A stretch of 21,806 bases of DNA from RGIG5270 sp045538635. GTDB lineage: Bacteria; Verrucomicrobiota; Lentisphaeria; Victivallales; Victivallaceae. Of the stretch, positions 16,335 to 21,806 are shown in pieces; the first letter of the stretch is position 1; each line of letters starts with the position of its first letter. The notes under the pieces are model-generated. The model made no database searches, was not told the DNA's origin, and saw only the letters and a program-made list of their open reading frames with translations. The translations under genes and the position numbers were made by a program. The DNA is taken from assembly GCA_045538635.1 (NCBI GenBank), contig JAZSRU010000129.1, positions 1 to 21,806 on the forward strand, given 5' to 3'.

Positions 16335-17075
16335 ATGAAAAAATCAAACTTCACCCTTATTGAATTGTTGGTTGTAATCGCGATAATCGCCATCCTTGCA
16401 GGAATGCTTCTCCCCGCATTGAACAATGCCAGAGCCAAGGCCCGGGAATCCACATGTTTATCCCAGCTTAAACAAATCGGAGTAGTATCAATGCTTTATG
16501 CCAATGATAATGATGATTATGTTGCAGGGTGCCGCATGTTCAATTCTTCATCAGATGCCGGTCCCCGCTGGGATCAGCTGCTCAATGCTTATGCCGCCAA
16601 TGCCATGCTGTGGATATGCCCCGGTTCCAAGGAGGCATCACGCGTCAGCGCAACCAAGCTCAAAAGTTCCAACTGGAGTGATGTTTATACTGATTTGCGT
16701 GCTTATCAGACTGTCGGTATCAATGCCACCGGCGGTACAACATCCAACAAGGCATTCGGTTATACTGCACATAAAGCAGTTGCCATACCGCATCCTTCGG
16801 AATTGATTTATGCGGCGGATACTTCGAGCCGTGAAAGTTCATTTTACGGTACGGTTTACAACGGCACTGACGGCAGACCGATCAACTGTTATATTTTCCC
16901 GGATCTTGCCAATTCATATTATCCGCATCACCGCGACAAGCGTTACAGTATGCTGATGCTGGCAGGCAATACCGCTATCATTGATTTTAATCAGCTTGAC
17001 AAATGGTGTTATTCCGCGCAGAACGGACATAAAAGCGGAGATGCGATCCATCTGCTTGCCAGACCTGAAATTTAA
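16335..17075 (+). CDS. Prepilin-type pseudopilin-like protein (H-X9-DG-like C-terminus)
   Basis: A 246-aa protein with a type IV pilin/type II secretion N-terminus: leader MKKSN, then FTLIELLVVIAIIAILAGML with Glu at +5, then the PALNNARAKARE helix. The residue before the cleavage point is Asn5, not the usual Gly. The globular part contains Trp/Tyr-rich segments and ends with HHRDKRYSMLMLAGNTAIIDF, a degenerate form of the H-X9-DG motif seen in the many pilin-like proteins of Planctomycetota and Lentisphaerota. The strong AAGGAG site sits 16 bp after the esterase stop. It is membrane-anchored and may be assembled or displayed on the surface; a role in glycan capture with the upstream enzymes is inference. 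Confidence 0.9.
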   Translation: MKKSNFTLIELLVVIAIIAILAGMLLPALNNARAKARESTCLSQLKQIGVVSMLYANDNDDYVAGCRMFNSSSDAGPRWDQLLNAYAANAMLWICPGSKEASRVSATKLKSSNWSDVYTDLRAYQTVGINATGGTTSNKAFGYTAHKAVAIPHPSELIYAADTSSRESSFYGTVYNGTDGRPINCYIFPDLANSYYPHHRDKRYSMLMLAGNTAIIDFNQLDKWCYSAQNGHKSGDAIHLLARPEI

Positions 17076-17134
17076 AAAAAGAGTTGGGAATAGCATCTGA
17101 TTGCCGCTTTTCCATACTTTTATTTGAATAAAAT

Positions 17135-17163
17135 TTGCAAAAATGGCTGTCAGGCTGTATTTT
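17135..17163 (+). promoter_or_regulatory. Candidate promoter of the ABC transporter genes
   Basis: TTGCAA (17135-17140) and TATTTT (17158-17163) are 17 nt apart in the 118-bp gap before the transporter, so these genes may form a separate unit. No clear terminator was found after the pilin-like gene. Confidence 0.35.
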
Positions 17164-17193
17164 ATAGGAAATACAAAATGAAAGAAGTCTGAC

Positions 17194-18645
17194 ATGAAAT
17201 ATTTTTATACTTTTATTTTTGCAGTATTATTGTTTTTCTGCTGCAGCTGTGACAGAAAAAGCCGCCCGCATCTGGTGATGGTTACCAATGCGACTTTTCC
17301 GCCTTATGAATACATTGAAAACGGAAAAATCGAAGGAATCGATCCTTTTATTGTCCGTACCGTTGCGGACAGAATCGGATATGATGTTGATATTCAGGAT
17401 ATGAGTTTTGATTCTGTTATTGCCGCAGTTCAGTCCGGCAAAGCTGATATTGCCGCATCAGGTATCACGGTGACAGAAGAACGCAAAAAACAGATCAATT
17501 TCACAATTCCGTATGTTGTTGCAAAACAGGTTATTATTATTCCTGAAAATTCTGCGATCAAATCGGTAAATGATCTTAAAAATGCCAAAATTGCTGTTCA
17601 GCACGGTACAACAGGCGATCTCTATGTTACTCAGAATATAAAAGAGCCGGAGCGTTATTCGCATGGGCCGCTTGCGGTTTCTGCTCTGATTGCCAAAAAA
17701 GTTGATGCTGTGATTGTTGACAGTGAACCGGCGGAGGTTTATATCGCCCAGCGTTCCGGGTTGAAAATTCTTACCGAGCCGCTCACTTACGAGGAATATG
17801 CTTTTGCAATCAACAAAAAAAATACGGAACTGCTCAATAAATTTAATACAGAATTGCAAAAAATGAAGGATTCCGGTGAACTCAAATCAATCATTGAGTC
17901 TTATAAATCAAAACATTCAGCATCGGCCGGAGAAAATAATGTCGCAGCAGAAACATTCACCGGAAAAATAAAAGAATCATTTTACATCAATTTCGTCAAA
18001 GATAACCGTTATCAGTATCTTCTGTACGGCTTCTGGAATACTTTGCGTATAACTTTCTGCGCGTTGATAATTGGAGTTGCTATCGGTGTCGGAGTGGCCT
18101 TTGTCCGCAGTACCGCAGATCAGACCGGCAAATTGAAAGTTCTTGATTTTTTCTGCCGTATTTATCTGACGGTGATACGCGGTACGCCGGTAGTTGTTCA
18201 GCTTTTGATTATTTATTTTGTGATATTCAGCAGTATTGATATTGATAAGATTTTTGCTGCAATTATTGCATTCGGCATCAATTCCGGAGCGTATGTGGCT
18301 GAAATCATCCGCAGCGGCATTATGTCTATTGACAAAGGGCAGATGGAGGCGGGGCGTTCTCTCGGCTTATCTTATGTTCAGACAATGAATTTTATTATTG
18401 TGCCGCAGGCGTTCAAAAATGTTCTGCCGGCTCTCGGTAATGAATTTATCGTATTGCTCAAGGAAACAAGTGTTGCAGGTTACATTGCATTGCAGGATCT
18501 GACTAAAGGCGGAGATATCATCCGCAGTCAGACTTATGATGCATTTCTGCCGCTTTTGGCAGTGGCGTTGATATATCTTGTTGTGGTGGTTGCTTTGAGC
18601 AAACTTATGGAATGTCTGGAAAAGAGGTTGAAGAAAAATGAGTGA
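17194..18645 (+). CDS. Polar amino acid ABC importer, substrate-binding protein fused to permease
   Basis: A 483-aa fusion. Residues 1-20 are a signal sequence ending in FFCCSC, possibly a lipoprotein-type or ordinary cleavage site. Residues about 25-243 are a family 3 solute-binding domain (ATFPPYEYIENGKIEGID; GITVTEERK with Arg97, and Asp176 in VIVDSEPA, at positions that normally bind the amino acid carboxylate and amino groups). After a linker, residues about 272-475 are a HisM/GlnP-type permease with NTLRIT, VIRGTPVVVQ, and the ATPase-docking loop EAGRSLGLS followed by IVPQA. The chain ends 8 bp into the ATPase gene. Glutamine-, arginine- or cystine-type uptake is plausible; the exact amino acid cannot be told. 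The ribosome binding site is weak (AAGAAG). Confidence 0.92.
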   Translation: MKYFYTFIFAVLLFFCCSCDRKSRPHLVMVTNATFPPYEYIENGKIEGIDPFIVRTVADRIGYDVDIQDMSFDSVIAAVQSGKADIAASGITVTEERKKQINFTIPYVVAKQVIIIPENSAIKSVNDLKNAKIAVQHGTTGDLYVTQNIKEPERYSHGPLAVSALIAKKVDAVIVDSEPAEVYIAQRSGLKILTEPLTYEEYAFAINKKNTELLNKFNTELQKMKDSGELKSIIESYKSKHSASAGENNVAAETFTGKIKESFYINFVKDNRYQYLLYGFWNTLRITFCALIIGVAIGVGVAFVRSTADQTGKLKVLDFFCRIYLTVIRGTPVVVQLLIIYFVIFSSIDIDKIFAAIIAFGINSGAYVAEIIRSGIMSIDKGQMEAGRSLGLSYVQTMNFIIVPQAFKNVLPALGNEFIVLLKETSVAGYIALQDLTKGGDIIRSQTYDAFLPLLAVALIYLVVVVALSKLMECLEKRLKKNE

Positions 18646-19372
18646 AGTTATTTTTGAAATCCGCGATCTGGTCAAAAAATTCAAAAGCTTGACCGCGCTC
18701 AATAAAGTAAATACCAGAATCAAGCGGGGTGAAGTTGTTTTTGTGGTAGGACCGTCAGGTTCAGGCAAAAGTACTTTTTTGCGTTCTCTGAATCTGCTGG
18801 AAAAACCGACTGCCGGTGAAATTATTTTCAACGGCAAAAATATCACCCGTCATGAACTTACTCTCAATAAATACCGGCAGCAGGTAGGAATGGTTTTTCA
18901 GCATTTCAACCTTTTTCCCAATCTCTCAATCCTTGAAAATATTATTCTTGCACCTGTCAAAACACATAAAACTTCCCGCAAAAATGCAGTTAAACGGGCA
19001 GAAGAACTGCTTGCGCGTATCGGACTTGCTGACAAGCGTGATGCTTATCCCAATCAGCTTTCCGGCGGTCAGAAACAGCGTATTGCCATTATCCGTGCGC
19101 TCGCAATGAATCCGGATGTGCTGCTGTTTGATGAACCTACTTCTGCGCTTGACCCTGAAATGGTCGGAGAAGTCCTTGCATTGATGAAAGAACTTGCAAA
19201 TGACGGAATGACTATGGTCGTTGTGACTCATGAAATCGGTTTTGCCGCAGAAGTTGCCGACCGTATAATTTTTATGGATAAAGGCGAAATCGTTGAAGAG
19301 GGGGCGCCGGAGGAAATTATCAATAATTCAGCCAACCCCCGTGTTCAGGAATTTTTCTCAAAAGTTCTGTAA
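18638..19372 (+). CDS. Polar amino acid ABC transporter ATPase (GlnQ/HisP type)
   Basis: A 244-aa nucleotide-binding subunit that powers the fused permease. Motifs in order: Walker A GPSGSGKST (38-46), Q-loop Gln88 (MVFQHFNLFP), signature LSGGQ (141-145), Walker B VLLFDEP (161-167, catalytic Glu166), D-loop SALD and switch His198. Length and motifs are normal for the family. It overlaps the permease gene by 8 bp, with GAGG about 10 nt upstream, so the two are translated together. It converges with the hydrolase gene ending at 19397 across only 24 bp, where no hairpin terminator is visible. Confidence 0.95.
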   Translation: MSEVIFEIRDLVKKFKSLTALNKVNTRIKRGEVVFVVGPSGSGKSTFLRSLNLLEKPTAGEIIFNGKNITRHELTLNKYRQQVGMVFQHFNLFPNLSILENIILAPVKTHKTSRKNAVKRAEELLARIGLADKRDAYPNQLSGGQKQRIAIIRALAMNPDVLLFDEPTSALDPEMVGEVLALMKELANDGMTMVVVTHEIGFAAEVADRIIFMDKGEIVEEGAPEEIINNSANPRVQEFFSKVL

Positions 19373-19396
19373 TCAGCAGCTTAAACCTGCGCAGAT

Positions 19397-21286
19397 TTAA
19401 AATTCATCCGCTTGCGGTTCATCAGCAATGGTGAATTTGAGATTTTTTATGTATTTCCGCAAAATATCCAGGTCAGTCAGCTTCAAAATTCCCGGAGCCA
19501 TGATGCTCATCGGCCAATGTGTATAAATTTTGCCGGCAATATCAAGATATGATTCCGGCATGTTGTTGAGTTCGACATCAACAGGAATATCGGAGAGAAT
19601 TGCGGCAAAAAGTGCCGGAATACACCCCTGACCTTCTGCTTTGAGAGAAATATTTTTTACTCCGCAGAATTTGAGCAGTTCAAGAGTCATCAGAATATCT
19701 TTGACTTTGCCGCCGAGATACGGTTTATCGAGCATGACGCCGAGAGAATTGTAATGATAATCAAAAAGGTATTGACCGAAAAAGTTTCTGTTGCCCGGTT
19801 CGCATGAATCCGGACGCAATTCCCCGATGCCGCGGATATCAAGACCGTAAACATTTTCCTCCTGTTGGATGATATCGCTTTGAAGCAATTCTTTATCAGA
19901 ATCGAGGTGCGGGATATACAGGATTGCTTTTGCTGCCGCGGGGATATGATAATAAATTCCTTCGCGGTAGAATTTCAAAACAGACATGACGAGTTCTTTT
20001 TCGGTTTCAAGACCGAAACGTGAATTTTCGCCGCTGTAACGCAGACTGCGGACATAAGGGATTTCAATTTTGTCAAGTTTCAGAATATTTGCGAGTTTTT
20101 TGCGCATTTCATCAAGTGTGAAATCACGGCATTTGCTGCGGTTTTTTTGTGCCAGCTCAATGATGAAATCGTGGAGTTTGCGGTATTCCGGCATGTAAAA
20201 AACTTCCCCCTGCGGAGTGCAGAAAGTTTCCTCCGGAGTCAACAGCTGCAAACTCTCATCTTCAACTATATCTTTTTTATCGAAAATCACTTTGTTGAAA
20301 AAATTATACATCGCAGTACGGTTTGCCTGATGATAACCGTGGCTGTCCGGTCCGATGAAAAGCTGAATATTCTCCTCTTTGCCGAGCAGAGAATAAATAT
20401 GTTTGACATCTTCGTATGCTTCAACTGTGCCGCGCGGGTCAAAAAAGTCGTTTTTCTGCCCCAGAATCAAAGTCGGACGCGGAGCTTGTGCAATGATGAA
20501 ATCAGCCATATCAAGTCCGTATTTCAATGCGGCTGGCGGCATTTGTTCAATGTCTGCAGGCAATTCATTTTCCACTTCGCGTTTCCATGTGGTAATGTAA
20601 CAGCTCGGTGCCGCTATGCAGGTTCTCGGTTCAAGTGCATTGACAAAAGTTGTCATCGTGCCGCCGCCGGAATTGCCGGTAATGCCGATGCGGTCGGGAT
20701 CCACTTCCGGCAATGTCAGCAGATAATCAATACCCCTTATCGCGTCCCATGCGCGCCATGTGCCGAGAAAATCATCTGACAAATGCAGTTGTTTACCCTG
20801 CATATTGTGAGCGATGGTGCAGTAAGTCGGCACATTTTTGACTTCAAGCAGCTGATGCCGTTCCCCCTGATTGACGGGGTCGATAACCAAAACGACAAAT
20901 CCCTGTGCCGCAAGATTGATGCAGACAGTCTGATATGAAATGGCTGCTTTGCCTTCTTCGGCGTGGCCGCAAAGTACAAGTGCGGCAGGGCATTTATTGG
21001 CGTTTTGCGGCAGATAGAGCAAGCCGGTCACAGGATAATTTGGGCGGCTTTCATAAATCACATTTCTGATGGTGATATTATTAACGGTTTTTTCGTTGGT
21101 GATTCTGGCGTTCAGAGGAGTTTTGCGCTTGGGAAGAGCAAAAGAGGCCTCAATTTTTTTGTGTACTTCAGCGACATATTGCAAAGCCTGTTTGCGGGTT
21201 TTTATTGATTTTAAGCGTTTTTTGCGTTCTGTATAAACTTTTTTAACTTCTTTGAGATAATATTCCTGAACTGAATTTCTAAACAT
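19397..21286 (-). CDS. Two-domain alpha/beta hydrolase, acetyl xylan esterase-like, second domain lacking Ser
   Basis: A 629-aa protein with no signal peptide, so probably cytosolic. Residues about 1-50 are helical and charged. Residues about 70-340 form a complete alpha/beta hydrolase domain: GHAEEGK (oxyanion side), VIDPVNQGER, nucleophile elbow GNSGG with Ser206, Asp280 (GQKND; Asp283 is an alternative) and His316 (DSHGYH). This resembles acetyl xylan esterase/cephalosporin-C deacetylase and dienelactone hydrolase-like proteins. Residues about 405-620 repeat the fold (LDIRGIGE, then EGQGCIPALFAA), but the elbow has Gln553 where Ser belongs, so this half is probably non-catalytic. GAAAGGTG lies about 8 nt before the start. 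It may deacylate imported sugars; substrate unproven. Confidence 0.85.
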   Translation of the reverse strand: MFRNSVQEYYLKEVKKVYTERKKRLKSIKTRKQALQYVAEVHKKIEASFALPKRKTPLNARITNEKTVNNITIRNVIYESRPNYPVTGLLYLPQNANKCPAALVLCGHAEEGKAAISYQTVCINLAAQGFVVLVIDPVNQGERHQLLEVKNVPTYCTIAHNMQGKQLHLSDDFLGTWRAWDAIRGIDYLLTLPEVDPDRIGITGNSGGGTMTTFVNALEPRTCIAAPSCYITTWKREVENELPADIEQMPPAALKYGLDMADFIIAQAPRPTLILGQKNDFFDPRGTVEAYEDVKHIYSLLGKEENIQLFIGPDSHGYHQANRTAMYNFFNKVIFDKKDIVEDESLQLLTPEETFCTPQGEVFYMPEYRKLHDFIIELAQKNRSKCRDFTLDEMRKKLANILKLDKIEIPYVRSLRYSGENSRFGLETEKELVMSVLKFYREGIYYHIPAAAKAILYIPHLDSDKELLQSDIIQQEENVYGLDIRGIGELRPDSCEPGNRNFFGQYLFDYHYNSLGVMLDKPYLGGKVKDILMTLELLKFCGVKNISLKAEGQGCIPALFAAILSDIPVDVELNNMPESYLDIAGKIYTHWPMSIMAPGILKLTDLDILRKYIKNLKFTIADEPQADEF

Positions 21287-21331
21287 TTTAAAGCACCTTT
21301 CTTCAGCAGTTGTTTTTTGTGCAATGAAAAA

Positions 21332-21400
21332 TTTGATAAAAGTGCATCTGTTCTTTATCTTTTAATAAAACCAAAAGCAAAAAGAAAAGAATTTATCAAA
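21332..21400. repeat. Spaced inverted repeat TTTGATAAA / TTTATCAAA
   Basis: TTTGATAAA (21332-21340) and its exact inverse complement (21392-21400) flank 51 bp, each followed by a GCAT-containing segment. They lie in the esterase gene leader and next to its predicted transcript start, so they could be paired operators, or chance in AT-rich DNA. Confidence 0.35.
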
Positions 21401-21409
21401 TGCATAATA

Positions 21410-21437
21410 AATTTAACATTGAAAATCAATTTGTCAA
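21410..21437 (-). promoter_or_regulatory. Promoter of the two-domain hydrolase gene
   Basis: On the minus strand a perfect -35 TTGACA (21432-21437) is 16 nt from a -10 TAAATT (21410-21415). The leader to the start codon at 21286 would be about 115 nt. No other clear signal was found in 21287-21485 apart from the spaced inverted repeat. Confidence 0.55.
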
Positions 21438-21485
21438 GCTGAAAACAAACTCACAAACAAAAATTATAGGTGAAGTATAAAAATC

Positions 21486-21516
21486 AACTCCCCCTGCAAA
21501 AAATGCAGCGGGAGTT
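21486..21516 (-). terminator. Intrinsic terminator of the membrane-protein gene at the window end
   Basis: AACTCCC-CTGCA (21486-21498) pairs with TGCAG-GGGAGTT (21504-21516) with one internal mismatch and a five-A loop. On the minus strand it lies just after the stop codon at 21521 and is followed by a U-rich tract (complement of 21479-21484). Confidence 0.75.
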
Positions 21517-21520
21517 TTTA

Positions 21521-21806
21521 TTATATTCCGCTATTGCAAGCTCCATATACAATCGACCAGAATCCGATACTTGCAGCAACGGAAGAGATGATTCCGAATA
21601 TCGCACCGTATTTCAAGTTTTTTGATTGATTTTTATTGGCAATATACAAATTTACACAATGCGGGATTGCAAATAGTAAAAGTGCTGAACACAATAAAAA
21701 AAGTTCCATATAACCATTGAATCCCCAAAAAAGCAACCATGCTCCCAAAAATGGGATATAAAAACAATGACCAGCCATTCCGATTAGTCCTGCTGATGTA
21801 TTTCCC
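21521..21806 (-). CDS. Small integral membrane protein, 5' end outside the window
   Basis: The frame stays open to the end of the window: residues GNTSAGLIG precede the first in-window Met (21778), and they are hydrophobic like what follows, so the true start probably lies outside. The visible part has about three hydrophobic segments (PFLGAWLLFWGF; LFLLCSALLLFAIP; IFGIISSVAASIGFWSIVYG) joined by a polar loop NKNQSKNLKYG. I do not recognise a family and assign no function. An internal start at 21778 would give an 85-aa protein. Confidence 0.6.
   Translation of the reverse strand, partial: GNTSAGLIGMAGHCFYIPFLGAWLLFWGFNGYMELFLLCSALLLFAIPHCVNLYIANKNQSKNLKYGAIFGIISSVAASIGFWSIVYGACNSGI

Noticed and set aside
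17118..17133. AT-only palindrome TTTTATTTGAATAAAA after the pilin-like gene, considered as terminator
   Set aside because: The loop would be only 2 nt, the stem has no G-C pair and no T-tract follows.
20147..20779. Open frame of 210 codons on the plus strand within the two-domain hydrolase gene
   Set aside because: It is a mirror frame of a well-supported minus-strand gene covering its catalytic domain; no promoter or ribosome binding site was seen.
1..21806. CRISPR arrays, tRNA, rRNA, integrase or phage genes
   Set aside because: No regularly spaced direct repeats, tRNA-like cloverleaf or matching proteins were noticed on reading; a dedicated tRNA or covariance search was not possible.

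Overview
The window looks like a chromosomal segment of a free-living or gut-type member of the PVC group, most likely a Lentisphaerota (Victivallis-like) bacterium. This rests on the short prepilin-type leader (FTLIELLVVIAIIAILAG followed by LLPALNNARAKAR), the large secreted hydrolases with LamG-like and CBM6-like modules around a DUF6259-like barrel, and the AT-rich, terminator-punctuated intergenic DNA. The assignment is inference from protein character; no rRNA or other phylogenetic marker is present.

Layout. (1) 1-312 is non-coding and carries four inverted repeats, at least two of them shaped like intrinsic terminators. (2) 313-1605 (-) encodes an AraM/EgsA-type sn-glycerol-1-phosphate dehydrogenase with a good promoter. 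(3) 1606-2141 is intergenic and contains a 305-bp MITE-like element (1778-2082) with 24-bp terminal inverted repeats, a possible 8-bp target duplication and a core made of nested hairpins. (4) 2142-5988 (+) holds a LacI-family regulator followed closely by a large secreted putative glycoside hydrolase. (5) 6030-7049 (-) is a GntR-family regulator, divergent from (6) a probable operon 7237-17075 (+): a 1141-aa secreted LamG/barrel/CBM6-like protein, a 248-aa secreted protein of unknown function, a second 1139-aa paralogue, an SGNH-type esterase and a pseudopilin-like surface protein. (7) 17194-19372 (+) is a polar amino acid ABC importer, with binding protein and permease fused in one chain plus a separate ATPase. 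(8) 19397-21286 (-) is a cytosolic two-domain alpha/beta hydrolase related to acetyl xylan esterases, whose second domain lacks the nucleophile. (9) 21521-21806 (-) is the 3' part of a small membrane protein running off the window.

Inferred joint role: two regulated glycan-degradation loci (LacI plus one hydrolase; GntR plus two paralogous hydrolases, an esterase and a pilin-like protein) acting outside the cytoplasm on an O-acylated polysaccharide or glycoconjugate, with a cytosolic deacylase nearby. The substrate cannot be read from the sequence. No sugar transporter, SusC/SusD pair, CRISPR array, tRNA, rRNA or phage gene was seen. Several apparent open frames begin upstream of the likely true start; starts at 3202, 7237 and 10674 are preferred here because they place a ribosome binding site and a signal peptide correctly.
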